Shown here: one piece after another, positions 26,865 through 35,763 of the stretch
How the letters are laid out: each line of letters begins with the position of its first letter
Numbering within the stretch: position 1 is the first letter of the stretch
Assembly (NCBI GenBank): GCA_030652575.1
Contig: JAUSQI010000063.1
Span: 1-64,000, forward strand
DNA from: Stagnimonas sp.
GTDB taxonomy: Bacteria; Pseudomonadota; Gammaproteobacteria; Nevskiales; Nevskiaceae
Length of the DNA: 64,000 bases
Direction of reading: 5' to 3'
Program-made: the position numbers and the translations under genes
Notes under the pieces: model-generated
Databases searched by the model: none
The model's input: the letters and a program-made list of their open reading frames with translations, nothing else
What the model was told of the DNA's origin: nothing

Positions 26865-27665
26865 ATGACACTCGAAGGCGCGGTGCAGATGACGATGGCG
26901 GCAATGCTGCGCACGGCGCCCGTGCTGCTGGTGCTCGCCGCGTTACTGTTTGCGGAGCGGCGCTGGCCTTGGCGTGCTGCCCTGCCACGGCACTGGGCGG
27001 GCAATCTGCTGCTGGGCGGGCTGTCGTTCCTGAGTGTGCTGGTGCTGCCCCTGGCGTCGATGACTGCCGCTGCGCAGTGGGCGGCGGCGCATGACTTTGG
27101 CCTGCTCAACCAGCTGGCGATGCCGCAGTGGCTGCGAATAACGCTGGCCGTCGTCGCACTCGACTTGGCGCTATACGCCCAACACCGCGCGTTGCACACA
27201 GGGCCGCTGTGGGCGCTGCATCGCGTGCATCACCTCGACCCGATGCTGGATGTGACCAGCGGCGTGCGCTTTCACCCGCTGGAGGCGGGTGCCTCCGCAC
27301 TCTACAAATCGCTCGTCGTGTTGCTGCTGGGCGCGCCGGTCGCGGCTGCGGGGCTGTCTGCCCTGCTGACCCTGCTGGGCAGCCTGTTCACCCACGCCAA
27401 CATCCGGCTGCCTTCGCGGGTGGAGCGCTGGCTGCGCAAGCTCGTCGTCACGCCGGCGCTGCATCGTATCCACCATTCGACCGTCTCAGCGGAAACGCAA
27501 AGCAATTTCGGTTCGGTGCTGTGGGTGTGGGATCACCTGTTCGGCAGCGCCAAGCCCCGTTCGAGTGCTGGCGAGGCGTTGCAACTGGGCGTCGCAAACC
27601 TGCTCGAACAAACAACTATTGCCAAAATGCTGTTAGAACCTTTCCACCGTCGCCCAGTCCAGTAA
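26865..27665 (+). CDS. fatty acid hydroxylase/sterol desaturase superfamily membrane protein
   Basis: A 266-residue integral membrane protein with several hydrophobic helices in the first half. Its histidine clusters are those of the di-iron superfamily: HRALH (HxxxH), HRVHH and HRIHH (HxxHH), plus FHPLE. Members hydroxylate or desaturate lipids, sterols or carotenoids in the inner membrane. ATG 26865 is the first start that fits; the frame runs upstream through the opposite hemB gene. It is 28 nt upstream of an ECF sigma factor gene on the same strand, so both may be co-transcribed. Confidence 0.87.
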   Translation: MTLEGAVQMTMAAMLRTAPVLLVLAALLFAERRWPWRAALPRHWAGNLLLGGLSFLSVLVLPLASMTAAAQWAAAHDFGLLNQLAMPQWLRITLAVVALDLALYAQHRALHTGPLWALHRVHHLDPMLDVTSGVRFHPLEAGASALYKSLVVLLLGAPVAAAGLSALLTLLGSLFTHANIRLPSRVERWLRKLVVTPALHRIHHSTVSAETQSNFGSVLWVWDHLFGSAKPRSSAGEALQLGVANLLEQTTIAKMLLEPFHRRPVQ

Positions 27666-27693
27666 CCTAGCGACTCCTATTATTCAAAGCGCC

Positions 27694-28263
27694 ATGCAAG
27701 ACGCCGCCCGCCTCGAATCCCTGATTGCTGCCACCGCTGGCGGTGATGCCGCTGCATTCCGCCAGCTCTACACCGAGACCAGTTCGCATCTGTTTGCACT
27801 TTTGTTGCGTATGTTGAAGCGACGGGATTGGGCGGAGGAAGCGTTGCAGGACTGCTTGCTGAAAGTCTGGCGCAAATCTGAAACCTACGACCCCGGCAAA
27901 GGCTCGCCATCGACCTGGCTCTTCACCATCGCCCGCCACCGCGCACTCGACCTGCTGCGGCAAAAGCGCCCCGAAGACAGCATGACGGTGACGAATGACG
28001 AAGACGGCTCGTCGACCATGATGGATGTGGTGGACGAGGACGAAAACCCCGAGGCACGCGCGATGGAAGGCGAAGGCATGGGGCGACTGGAGCGGTGCAT
28101 GAAAGGCTTGCTGGACACCGAACGCAAGAGTGTGATGCTGGCCTATTACGAGGGCTATACGCATCCCGAACTCGCGTCCGCGATGTCGGCACCGCTGGGT
28201 ACGGTCAAGAGCTGGGTGCGGCGCGGCCTGACCAAGTTGCGCAGCTGCCTGGAGTCAAACTGA
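27694..28263 (+). CDS. ECF RNA polymerase sigma factor (SigK-like)
   Basis: A 189-residue extracytoplasmic-function sigma factor. Region 2 reads DWAEEALQDCLLKVWRKS...PSTWLFTIARHRALDLLRQK. An acidic linker follows, then region 4, ERKSVMLAYYEGYTHPELASAMSAPLGTVKSWVRRGLTKLRSCL, with the HTH. It is directly followed (2-nt gap) by a RskA-type anti-sigma factor, the usual arrangement for SigK-like ECFs that respond to envelope or redox stress. The promoter probably lies inside the upstream membrane-protein gene, because the intergenic gap is only 28 nt. Confidence 0.93.
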   Translation: MQDAARLESLIAATAGGDAAAFRQLYTETSSHLFALLLRMLKRRDWAEEALQDCLLKVWRKSETYDPGKGSPSTWLFTIARHRALDLLRQKRPEDSMTVTNDEDGSSTMMDVVDEDENPEARAMEGEGMGRLERCMKGLLDTERKSVMLAYYEGYTHPELASAMSAPLGTVKSWVRRGLTKLRSCLESN

Positions 28264-28265
28264 CC

Positions 28266-29057
28266 ATGCGCTATCAAAACCCCGAGATGCGCGGTCAGCT
28301 CGCCGCCGAATATGCACTGGGCACCTTGCGCGGCCTGGCCCGCGCGCGCTTTGAAAAATTGTTGCGGGGCGACGCGACCCTGCGCGAAGAAGTCACTTTC
28401 TGGCACGAACGCTTCAGCGAGTTTGCCACCCGCCTCAAGCCGGTGGCACCCCGCGCCGTGGTGTGGACCGCGCTCGAACGCACCATCAGCCAAGGTCAGA
28501 TGACCGAAGCCCACAAGATCGTGCCGATCTCGTCACGTCGCGCTGCGGCCGCCACCGAGACCAAGCCCCCGCGCGCGCTCATGTGGAAGACCTGGGCAGC
28601 GGCAGCCACCGTGGCGGCCGTCGCGATGGGCATCGGCCTGCAACGCGAGCAGAGCCGCGGCAACCAACTGGCGGCGTCTCTCGAAGCCGCGCAGAACAAG
28701 GTGCTGCCTTATGTGGCGGTGATCCAGCCTGCCGGCGGCGATGCGCGCTGGGCGATCAGCCTGCATACCGACAAGAACATCATGCGCGTGGTGCTCTCGG
28801 GCACCAAGATGCCGGCCGATGTGAAAGCCCGCAGCCTCGAACTCTGGCTGCTCGACTCGCACGGCAAGCCGCATTCGCTGGGTCTGTTGCCGGTGACCGG
28901 CAGCCGCTCTTTCGACATGCCGCTGCCGACCATTCCGGCGGAAGAAATGGGTGCGGCGCTGACCTTGGCCATCAGCGAGGAGCCGCGTGGCGGCTCACCC
29001 ACCGGCCTGCCCACCGGCAAGGTGCTGGGTGCCGTGCCTGCCGTGCGGCCGATCTAG
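28266..29057 (+). CDS. RskA-type anti-sigma factor
   Basis: A 263-residue membrane anti-sigma factor. The cytoplasmic N-terminal part (about 1-100) includes LAAEYALGTLRGLARARFEKLL, typical of the sigma-binding region. A single transmembrane helix (TWAAAATVAAVAMGIGL) lies near residues 103-119. The C-terminal extracytoplasmic RskA domain has the usual LELWLLDSHGKPHSLG, FDMPLP and ALTLAISEEPRGGSPTGLPTG pattern. It should hold the adjacent sigma factor inactive until a signal triggers release. ATG 28266 lies 2 nt after the sigma stop. Its stop interlocks with the convergent DUF547 gene (29054-29057). Confidence 0.92.
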   Translation: MRYQNPEMRGQLAAEYALGTLRGLARARFEKLLRGDATLREEVTFWHERFSEFATRLKPVAPRAVVWTALERTISQGQMTEAHKIVPISSRRAAAATETKPPRALMWKTWAAAATVAAVAMGIGLQREQSRGNQLAASLEAAQNKVLPYVAVIQPAGGDARWAISLHTDKNIMRVVLSGTKMPADVKARSLELWLLDSHGKPHSLGLLPVTGSRSFDMPLPTIPAEEMGAALTLAISEEPRGGSPTGLPTGKVLGAVPAVRPI

Positions 29058-29881
29058 CGCGCGTCGTTCAAGGCCCAGTCGTAGCGGTCGCTGTTGTCGC
29101 CGAGTGATTTGAACGGCGCCAGTGCCATCTGCTTGGTGGGCGCAGCGTATTGCCGCAGGTGCGCGAGGATGCCGGCATCGTTGCCGCCGAAATCCTCCAT
29201 GAACCAGACGTAGATGCTGGAGACGACCAGCTTGCCGCCCTCCACCTTGGCGCCGCGCGGATGGTTCACATAGGCCCTGGCACCGGCGTCGAGCAAGGTT
29301 TCCGTGCGTTCGGCGGTGTAGGCCTGGGTGGCGAGATTGGGGCAGCCGATGCTCGCGCAGTTGACGGCATAGTGGATGCGCGGGTCGCGCCAGATCGGGC
29401 GCAGGATGCGGTGCTCGACATCGTCCAGCGCCACCTGCGTGCCCTCGACCTTCAGCGTTTTCGCCGCCCACGGCCCGCCGAAAAACTGCGCCAGGAGGCC
29501 GCCGCCGAGACGAATGTCGCGGATGCTGGCCACCGGATATTTATCGACCACCAGCTGCATCGTCTGGGCGTTGTAGAGGTTGATCCAGTACGGCCGCTGT
29601 TCGGCGCGTGCGTAGCGGCTGATCGGCACCGACTGCAAGCGTTGCAGATAGGCCGCGAGCGCCGCCTTGTCGGCCACGCTGATGCGGCTGTAGGCCACGC
29701 GGTTGATGCCGTCGGCGCCGACTTTCACGTACTGCGCCAGCAGACGATCCCACTCTTCGTGGCCGATGCGCTCGGCGTTGGCGTCATCGTGCGCCTGCCA
29801 GCGCGGCCACAAATCCGCCTTTGGCGCGGCGTGCACGCCGCAGGTGACCAGAAACAACAGCAGCAGGGAAGCGAAGCGCAT
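29054..29881 (-). CDS. DUF547 exported protein
   Basis: A 275-residue secreted protein with a signal peptide (MRFASLLLLFLVTCGVHA). DUF547 landmarks: RPYWINLYNAQTMQLVV, HYAVNCASIGCPNL (conserved NCAS...CP) and FMEDFGGNDAGILAHLRQY. The family is found outside the cytoplasm and lies in the broad cysteine-protease/transglutaminase-like area, but activity is unproven. ATG 29881 is 5 nt after the lipase stop, suggesting an operon; a GTG start further upstream would overlap the lipase and is less likely. Confidence 0.88.
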   Translation of the reverse strand: MRFASLLLLFLVTCGVHAAPKADLWPRWQAHDDANAERIGHEEWDRLLAQYVKVGADGINRVAYSRISVADKAALAAYLQRLQSVPISRYARAEQRPYWINLYNAQTMQLVVDKYPVASIRDIRLGGGLLAQFFGGPWAAKTLKVEGTQVALDDVEHRILRPIWRDPRIHYAVNCASIGCPNLATQAYTAERTETLLDAGARAYVNHPRGAKVEGGKLVVSSIYVWFMEDFGGNDAGILAHLRQYAAPTKQMALAPFKSLGDNSDRYDWALNDAR

Positions 29882-29886
29882 CGGTA

Positions 29887-30819
29887 TCACGGGGTTTGCA
29901 GGCGCTCGTCGAACCAATCGAGCAAGTCCGCTGTGACTTCCGCACTACAGGTTTCGTTCAACAGCTCGTGGCGCGCACCTTCGTAGACGACCGTGGTCAC
30001 CGTGGTGAGCCCTCGCTTGCGATAGTGCTCGGCCAGCAGATGCGTGCCGCGGCCGCCGTCGCACACGGGGTCTGTGCTGCCCGCAATCAACAGCACCGGC
30101 AGGGAGGCGGGGATGCGCTTCAGGCGCTCGGCATCCAGCAACACCGACCCTGCTTGCAGTAGCCCGGCCCACAAGGATGCCGAGCAGCGGAATCCGCAGT
30201 AGGGATCGGCCAGGTAGGCATCGACTTCCGCGGTGTCGCGCGAGAGCCAGTCCGATGCGGTGCGATTGGGCTTGAACGCCTTGTTGAAGGTTTTAAAGGT
30301 CAGCGCTTCGGTCAAGGCACTGCGGTGATCCGGCGCGAACAGCTTGATCTGGGCACGATTGAGCGCGAGCCCCACTGCGCGCAAGGGCCCCAGGGTGCCA
30401 CTGGTGGCCGAGAGCACCACGCCCGCCAGCCCCGCGCCGTGCTCCACCAGATGGTGCTGCGCGATGAAGCTGCCCATGCTGTGCCCGAGCAGGAACAGCG
30501 GCAGGCCCGCATGGCGCTGCTCGATGTGCGCGCGCACGCCATGCACGGCCGAAAGCAGTGTTTCCCAGCTGCCTTCGTCGGCCACATGGCCGAGTGCGGC
30601 GATGCTCTCGACGGTCTGGCCGTGACCGGGCAGATCCTGTGCATAGACTGCAAACCCGCGCGCATTGAGTGCTGCCGCCAGTGCGGCATAGCGGCCCGCA
30701 TGTTCGGCCATGCCGTGGACGATCTGCACCACGGCCTTCGGCTGGGTTTGTGGCAGCCAGGCATGGAGCCAGGCGCGGCGGCCCTCCGGCAGAGTCATGA
30801 ATTGCGCTGTTTCGCCCAT
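29887..30819 (-). CDS. alpha/beta hydrolase, monoacylglycerol-lipase-like
   Basis: A 310-residue serine hydrolase of the S33/Hydrolase_4 group. The nucleophile elbow is GHSMG (around residues 112-116), the acid is probably in STDPVC and the His in GARHELLNE. The oxyanion segment [11 protein letters not shown] is typical of monoglyceride lipases and lysophospholipases. It probably cleaves monoacylglycerols or lysophospholipids, giving glycerol that could feed the divergent glpK. Its start at 30819 shares a mirrored ribosome-binding region with glpK. Confidence 0.9.
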   Translation of the reverse strand: MGETAQFMTLPEGRRAWLHAWLPQTQPKAVVQIVHGMAEHAGRYAALAAALNARGFAVYAQDLPGHGQTVESIAALGHVADEGSWETLLSAVHGVRAHIEQRHAGLPLFLLGHSMGSFIAQHHLVEHGAGLAGVVLSATSGTLGPLRAVGLALNRAQIKLFAPDHRSALTEALTFKTFNKAFKPNRTASDWLSRDTAEVDAYLADPYCGFRCSASLWAGLLQAGSVLLDAERLKRIPASLPVLLIAGSTDPVCDGGRGTHLLAEHYRKRGLTTVTTVVYEGARHELLNETCSAEVTADLLDWFDERLQTP

Positions 30820-30826
30820 GTTGCTT

Positions 30827-30867
30827 GTTCTCCTCTTGTGCCGCGATGCTACTCAAAAGAGGAGAAC
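30827..30867. promoter_or_regulatory. mirrored Shine-Dalgarno inverted repeat between lipase and glpK
   Basis: An 11-bp perfect inverted repeat (GTTCTCCTCTT at 30827-30837 and AAGAGGAGAAC at 30857-30867) with a 19-bp spacer. Each arm contains the AGGAG ribosome site of one divergent gene. The whole start-to-start gap is only 51 bp. Confidence 0.75.
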
Positions 30868-30870
30868 ACC

Positions 30871-32373
30871 ATGACGGCACTGTTGGCGATAGACCAGGGC
30901 ACGACTTCGACGCGCGCCCTCATTTTCGATCGCGATGGAAATAAGCTCGGCAGCCATCAGGTGGAGCTGCCGCAATCGTTCCCGCACAGCGGCTGGGTCG
31001 AGCACGACGCGCTGCACATCTGGTCCGATGTGCAGGCCTGCGTGAAAGGCGCACTGCATGCGGCTGCACTCGCGGCATCGCAAATCACCGCGATCGGCAT
31101 TACCAACCAGCGCGAGACCACCGTGCTGTGGGATCGCGCCAGCGGCCAGCCCATCGCCCCGGCCATCGTCTGGCAGGACCGACGCACGGCCGATTTCTGC
31201 GCCGCGCACGCCGGCCGCAGCGCCTGGCTCGCCAGCAAGACCGGCCTGCTGCTCGACCCGTATTTCTCGGCCACCAAGATCGCCTGGCTGCTCGACCACA
31301 CGCCGGGTGCGCGCGAAAAAGCCGAAGCGGGCGCACTGGCGTTCGGCACCATCGACGCGTGGCTGCTGTGGAATCTCACCGGCGGCAGCGTCCACGCCAC
31401 CGATGCCACCAACGCCAGCCGCACGGCGCTGTTCAACATCCACACCCAGCAATGGGACGACGAGCTGCTGGCCTTCTTCAAAGTGCCGCGCAGCCTGCTG
31501 CCCAAAGTACGCGATTGCGCCGCCGATTTCGGCAGCAGCGATGCCGCACTCTTCGGCCATGCCATACCAATCCGCGGCATCGCGGGCGATCAGCAGGCGG
31601 CACTCGTCGGCCAGGCCTGCTTCACACCCGGCATGGCCAAATCCACTTATGGCACCGGCTGCTTCGTGGTGCTCAACACGGGTAGCACCTGTGTCGCTTC
31701 CGCCAACCGCCTGCTCTCCACCGTCGCCTATCGGCTGGGTGGCAAAACCACGTACGCCTTGGAGGGCAGCATCTTCGTTGCTGGCGCCGCCGTGCAATGG
31801 CTACGCGATGCCGTGCACCTCATCAAGTCAGCCGGCGAAACCGAGGCGCTGGCGCGGTCGCTCGAAGATTCGCAAGGCGTTTACCTGGTGCCGGCCTTCA
31901 CTGGGCTGGGGGCTCCATACTGGGACCCGCAAGCGCGCGGGGCGATTCTGGGCCTCACCCGCGATACCGGCCTGGCACACATCGTTCGCGCCGCGCTCGA
32001 ATCCGTGGCCTATCAGAGCCGCGATCTGCTGGAGGCGATGACTGCCGACAGCCTGGCCCCCACCGAGCTGCGCGTGGATGGCGGCATGGTCATCAACGAC
32101 TGGCTGACGCAGTTTCTGGCAGACACCCTGCAAACCGCCGTCGTGCGTCCGCGCGTGACCGAAACCACCGCGCTGGGTGCCGCCTTTCTGGCCGGCTTGG
32201 GCGCGGGGGTGTATGCCTCTCTGGATGAACTTTCGGCGCTTTGGGCCGAAGAACGCCGCTTCTTGCCGGGCATGTCGGCGTCTCAAGCCCGGCATGCACA
32301 TGAGGGCTGGCGTGCGGCGGTGGAGAGCGTGCTGCATTACGCACAACCGGCTGCACGCGTACGGCAAGCATAA
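30871..32373 (+). CDS. glpK: glycerol kinase
   Basis: A 500-residue FGGY-family kinase that phosphorylates glycerol to glycerol 3-phosphate. The ATP loop is [15 protein letters not shown] at the N-terminus. [29 protein letters not shown] and AIVWQDRRT give the glycerol site. [30 protein letters not shown] is diagnostic, and [17 protein letters not shown] is near the C-terminus. The length is normal. Start at ATG 30871 with GAGGAGA upstream. No glpF or glpD is next to it; the divergent lipase may supply glycerol. A terminator follows at once. Confidence 0.97.
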   Translation: MTALLAIDQGTTSTRALIFDRDGNKLGSHQVELPQSFPHSGWVEHDALHIWSDVQACVKGALHAAALAASQITAIGITNQRETTVLWDRASGQPIAPAIVWQDRRTADFCAAHAGRSAWLASKTGLLLDPYFSATKIAWLLDHTPGAREKAEAGALAFGTIDAWLLWNLTGGSVHATDATNASRTALFNIHTQQWDDELLAFFKVPRSLLPKVRDCAADFGSSDAALFGHAIPIRGIAGDQQAALVGQACFTPGMAKSTYGTGCFVVLNTGSTCVASANRLLSTVAYRLGGKTTYALEGSIFVAGAAVQWLRDAVHLIKSAGETEALARSLEDSQGVYLVPAFTGLGAPYWDPQARGAILGLTRDTGLAHIVRAALESVAYQSRDLLEAMTADSLAPTELRVDGGMVINDWLTQFLADTLQTAVVRPRVTETTALGAAFLAGLGAGVYASLDELSALWAEERRFLPGMSASQARHAHEGWRAAVESVLHYAQPAARVRQA

Positions 32374-32374
32374 A

Positions 32375-32398
32375 AAAAGCCCGCCGAGGCGGGCTTTT
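32375..32398. terminator. bidirectional rho-independent terminator
   Basis: AAAAGCCCGC faces GCGGGCTTTT around a 4-nt loop, with T-runs on both strands. It starts right after the glpK stop and lies 19 nt after the stop of the leftward DUF4394 gene, so it serves both. Confidence 0.93.
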
Positions 32399-32417
32399 CA
32401 GTGCAGCTTGCTTCTAC

Positions 32418-33287
32418 TTACTGTTTCACCGCGAAAGAGCGCACGGGGACGATCTTGGGGTTCATTGCCGTCAGGAAGGTCAGGGCGCCCGTGGTGAGGC
32501 TCACGGAATACAGATTGTAGGTGCCGTCCTTGAACGCGGTGGCGTAGGCGGTGTTGGCGCCGAGGATGTCGAAGCCGACCACGCCGTTCACGGAGATGTT
32601 CAAGGGGCCAACGGTGGTCAGCTGACCGCAGTTGGGGTTGGTGCTGTTGGGGCAGGCCGCGCCATCGGCAGGGTTGCCGCCGAGAATCGTCAGCACCGCG
32701 TTCTGGCTGTCGATGGCATAGACAGTCGTCGAGGCGGGCACTGCGGTGTTCAGCTGGCTGTTGGTGTAGGCAATGCCGGAGACCACGACCGATTTCCCGG
32801 CATTGACGTCGCCCGTCTTGTAGAAGAACTGGCTGTCGGTGCCCGGTTTGGCGCCGGTGGTGTCGTTGCGGCGGTAGTTCTGGCCCGTGCTGGTCGTGAC
32901 GCGATAGACCTGCTGGTTGGCGACGGTGGGGTTGTAGTCGATTTCCACGGCCTTGTTGGTCAAGGGCTCCGTGGTATCAGGCGCGCCCATTTTGGTGGCA
33001 GCGCCAGTGGCCGGGTTGATCAGGTAGGACTGGCCATCCGAACCGATGCCATTCAGACCGCCGCCCTTGGGGTTGACGTCGATGGCGTACAACAGAGTGC
33101 CACTGTTGAGGCCGGTCAGGGCCTTTTCGTCAGCGAGCAGGGTGTTGAGGCCGTTGCCGGTGTAGATCGAAGTGCCGTCGGTGACGTAGAAGGTCACGTT
33201 CGAGACGGCCGGGAGGTCGGTACCACCATCGCAGCCAGCAATCAACAATGTCGCGGCAGCGAGTGCCAAGGCAGATTTCTTCAGCAT
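32418..33287 (-). CDS. DUF4394-type lipoprotein
   Basis: A 289-residue predicted lipoprotein ([19 protein letters not shown], lipobox Cys19). The body alternates short beta-strand segments with repeated VYAID.../LLYAID... phrases ([43 protein letters not shown]), as in DUF4394 beta-propeller-like proteins. Function unknown. I chose ATG 33287, which has GGAGAA 8-10 nt upstream; the open frame continues upstream across the ubiE promoter but without a signal peptide. Confidence 0.8.
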   Translation of the reverse strand: MLKKSALALAAATLLIAGCDGGTDLPAVSNVTFYVTDGTSIYTGNGLNTLLADEKALTGLNSGTLLYAIDVNPKGGGLNGIGSDGQSYLINPATGAATKMGAPDTTEPLTNKAVEIDYNPTVANQQVYRVTTSTGQNYRRNDTTGAKPGTDSQFFYKTGDVNAGKSVVVSGIAYTNSQLNTAVPASTTVYAIDSQNAVLTILGGNPADGAACPNSTNPNCGQLTTVGPLNISVNGVVGFDILGANTAYATAFKDGTYNLYSVSLTTGALTFLTAMNPKIVPVRSFAVKQ

Positions 33288-33309
33288 TAGGTTGTTCTCC
33301 AAGTGGGTT

Positions 33310-33329
33310 GAATATATCGCGATAAATTC
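33310..33329. promoter_or_regulatory. near-perfect palindrome in the DUF4394/ubiE divergent region
   Basis: GAATATATCGCGATAAATTC contains a perfect 10-bp core TATCGCGATA and matching GAAT/ATTC ends (18 of 20 positions symmetric). It sits 23 nt upstream of the lipoprotein start and about 100 nt upstream of ubiE, a suitable place for an operator. The regulator is unknown. Confidence 0.5.
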
Positions 33330-33429
33330 GTTGCCAACCGCCGTTGCGATGACACCGATAGAATCATGCCAGTTTCTAAAGATTAATTTCAAAAAACTGA
33401 CCCATGCCAGCGCCCATTCGAGTGTATTT

Positions 33430-34236
33430 GTGAGCAGCCCCAACAATCCCACAGCGTCCGAGTCGGCAAGCGCGCATTCCATTACGCCGGATAAACCCGA
33501 CCAGACGCATTTCGGCTTTACCGCCGTTCCTATTACCGAAAAGCAAAAACGTGTCGCGGGCGTTTTCACTTCAGTGGCCAGCAAATATGACGTGATGAAT
33601 GACTTGATGTCGTTCGGCGTGCATCGGCTGTGGAAGCGCTTTGTCATCGACCTCGCCGGCGTGCGCAGCGGCGAAAAGGTGCTGGATGTGGCCGGCGGCA
33701 CCGGCGATTTGACCAAGGAGTTCGCCAAGCTCGTCGGCCCCAAGGGCCTGGCGATATTGAGCGACATCAACGCCGCCATGCTGGGCGAAGGCCGCACGCG
33801 GCTTGCCGACAAGGGCGTCGTGCAAGCCCCCGCCGTGCAGCTCAACGCCGAGCAGATCCCTTTTGCCGAAGGCACTTTCGACTGCATCACCATCGGCTTT
33901 GGCCTGCGCAACGTCACCGACAAGGACAAGGCGCTGGCGAGCATGACCAAGTCGCTGAAGCTCGGCGGGCGCCTGCTGGTGCTGGAGTTCAGCAAGCCGC
34001 TGCTGGAGCCGCTGTCGAAAATCTACGACGCCTACAGCTTCAAGCTGCTGCCGCTGATGGGCAAGCTGGTTGCCAACGACGCCGACAGCTACCGCTATCT
34101 GGCCGAATCGATCCGCATGCACCCCGATCAGGACACGCTCAAGGGCATGATGGAGCGCGCAGGCTTGAGCCGCGTGCAGGTCTACAACCTCACCGGCGGC
34201 ATCGTCGCGGTGCATCGCGGATTTCGCCTCGAATGA
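33430..34236 (+). CDS. ubiE: ubiquinone/menaquinone biosynthesis C-methyltransferase
   Basis: A SAM-dependent methyltransferase that C-methylates the demethylated benzoquinol ring in ubiquinone (and menaquinone) synthesis. The start of the conserved family region is [17 protein letters not shown]. Motif I is [12 protein letters not shown] and the later motif is [14 protein letters not shown]. The C-terminus [15 protein letters not shown] is typical. I propose the GTG at 33430, giving 268 residues with a short Ser/Pro-rich extension; the open frame runs further upstream through AT-rich promoter-like DNA. It overlaps ubiJ as ATGA. Confidence 0.95.
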   Translation: MSSPNNPTASESASAHSITPDKPDQTHFGFTAVPITEKQKRVAGVFTSVASKYDVMNDLMSFGVHRLWKRFVIDLAGVRSGEKVLDVAGGTGDLTKEFAKLVGPKGLAILSDINAAMLGEGRTRLADKGVVQAPAVQLNAEQIPFAEGTFDCITIGFGLRNVTDKDKALASMTKSLKLGGRLLVLEFSKPLLEPLSKIYDAYSFKLLPLMGKLVANDADSYRYLAESIRMHPDQDTLKGMMERAGLSRVQVYNLTGGIVAVHRGFRLE

Positions 34237-34844
34237 CCCCCGCATTGATTTGCGCTGCCGTCGAGGTGGCGCTGAACCGCACGCTGCGCCTGGAGCCGGA
34301 AGTGCTGGAAGACTTCGCCACGCTTGATGGCCGCGTGCTGGCCTTCACCGTGGATGGCCTCGAATGGGATTTCTTCATCGAATGCATTCCCACCGGCGTG
34401 CGGGTGCTGCCCAGCTTCGAGCGCAAGGCCGATGCCCATGTGCGTGGCGGCGCGATCGGCTATGCGCAGCTGGCGCGGCAGTTCAAGAGTGGCGACACCC
34501 ATCTGCCGCCGGGTGTGACGGTGGATGGCGATGCCGAACTGCTGCACCGCTTCACCAAACTCCTGGCCCGCATCGGCTTCGAGCCGGCCGAGCTGATCGC
34601 CCGGTTCACCGGCGACGGCGTCGCGCAACGTCTGGTCGGCGGCCTGCAAGGGCTGTTCGGCTGGGGCGGCAAGAGTGCGAAGACGATGACGCTCAATGCC
34701 TCCGAATACCTGCGCGAGGAAACCTACGACCTGGCGCGCAAGATCGACGCCGAAGAATGGGGCGCTGGCGTCGAGACCCTGCGCGACGATGTGGCGCGGC
34801 TGGAAGCACGGCTGAATAGATTGAACAAACCCGTCGCATCCTGA
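34233..34844 (+). CDS. ubiJ: ubiquinone biosynthesis accessory factor (SCP2 domain)
   Basis: A 203-residue protein with the size, position and SCP2-like fold of UbiJ, which binds hydrophobic ubiquinone intermediates and scaffolds the Ubi complex. Landmarks are an N-terminal SCP2-like domain ([33 protein letters not shown]-type region) and a charged C-terminal coiled coil ([22 protein letters not shown]...RLEARLNRL). Its start overlaps the ubiE stop (ATGA). In most relatives ubiB follows directly; here two foreign genes lie between. Confidence 0.9.
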   Translation: MTPALICAAVEVALNRTLRLEPEVLEDFATLDGRVLAFTVDGLEWDFFIECIPTGVRVLPSFERKADAHVRGGAIGYAQLARQFKSGDTHLPPGVTVDGDAELLHRFTKLLARIGFEPAELIARFTGDGVAQRLVGGLQGLFGWGGKSAKTMTLNASEYLREETYDLARKIDAEEWGAGVETLRDDVARLEARLNRLNKPVAS

Positions 34845-34860
34845 AATTTTGGGGCGATCC

Positions 34861-35763
34861 ATGAGCTCATATCCAGTCATCTCAGTGCTTGCGAATGAGA
34901 TTGACCAAGACGAGCAACTCGGTAGCAAAACCAAGTTCTGGATCCGTCGCGGCGAAGATCGTTGGCTCTTTAAAGAGGCTCGCCCCAATACCGGGGAAGA
35001 CTGGGCCGAGAAAGTCGCCTCTGAAATCGCCAAGCGACTCAATATCAACACTGCCCAGGTTGAACTCGCGGAGTTCGCAGGCAAGCGAGGCTGCCTTTGC
35101 CAATCCTTTCTCAATCGTGACAAATCTTGGACGCTGATCCACGGCAACGAGGTGTTGGCAAAGCTCGGCGTCTATGATGGTTCTAAGAAAAAGCGGCAGG
35201 CGGATCACACTTTTGCGAACATCGCTAAATCGCTGGCTCATCTCAAGCCATTCCCTGAAGATGCCGTTCGTGATTACGTATTGCCTCTGCTTGCAAGCTA
35301 CGTCGTTTTCGATGCCCTCATCAGCAACACGGATCGCCACCACGAAAACTGGGGCCTACTTTGGAGTGAAGCGGCGACAGACGCGTTGCACATCGAACTG
35401 GATGTTGCTCCGACCTTCGATCACGCCTCATCGCTGGGACGTGAACTCACCGAAGCGGCGTGCGAAACGAATCTGGCCCGGAAAGATGCTATACCCACAT
35501 ACATCCGTCGCGGCCGTGGTGGCATTTACCTTGATGCCTCTGATCAACACGGCGCAAACCCTTTGGCCTTGGTCGAAGCATCCGCTGTGCAATATCCGGC
35601 CTATTTCATGCCGACATTAAGCCGGTTGAGAGACATACCGCTCGTCGACCTCTTGCAGCCCCTTGATTTGATTCCCGATGGACTCATCGGGAATGCCAAC
35701 CGTATATTTGCCAAAGCCATGTTGTCCTACTCGCACACCGCATTGTCCAAGCTCGCGCCATGA
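34861..35763 (+). CDS. HipA-like (stand-alone) kinase domain protein
   Basis: A 300-residue protein resembling the kinase part of HipA without its usual N-terminal segment. Likely residues: ATP lysine K38 in LFKEARP, catalytic D158 in ISNTDRHHENWG with N163, and metal-binding D187 in DVAPTFDHASSLG. HipA-family kinases phosphorylate translation components, giving growth arrest. It is coupled to the next gene by an ATGA overlap. Base composition is visibly lower in G+C than in the flanking ubi genes, suggesting transfer. I chose ATG 34861 over a TTG at 34849. The target is unknown. Confidence 0.75.
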   Translation: MSSYPVISVLANEIDQDEQLGSKTKFWIRRGEDRWLFKEARPNTGEDWAEKVASEIAKRLNINTAQVELAEFAGKRGCLCQSFLNRDKSWTLIHGNEVLAKLGVYDGSKKKRQADHTFANIAKSLAHLKPFPEDAVRDYVLPLLASYVVFDALISNTDRHHENWGLLWSEAATDALHIELDVAPTFDHASSLGRELTEAACETNLARKDAIPTYIRRGRGGIYLDASDQHGANPLALVEASAVQYPAYFMPTLSRLRDIPLVDLLQPLDLIPDGLIGNANRIFAKAMLSYSHTALSKLAP

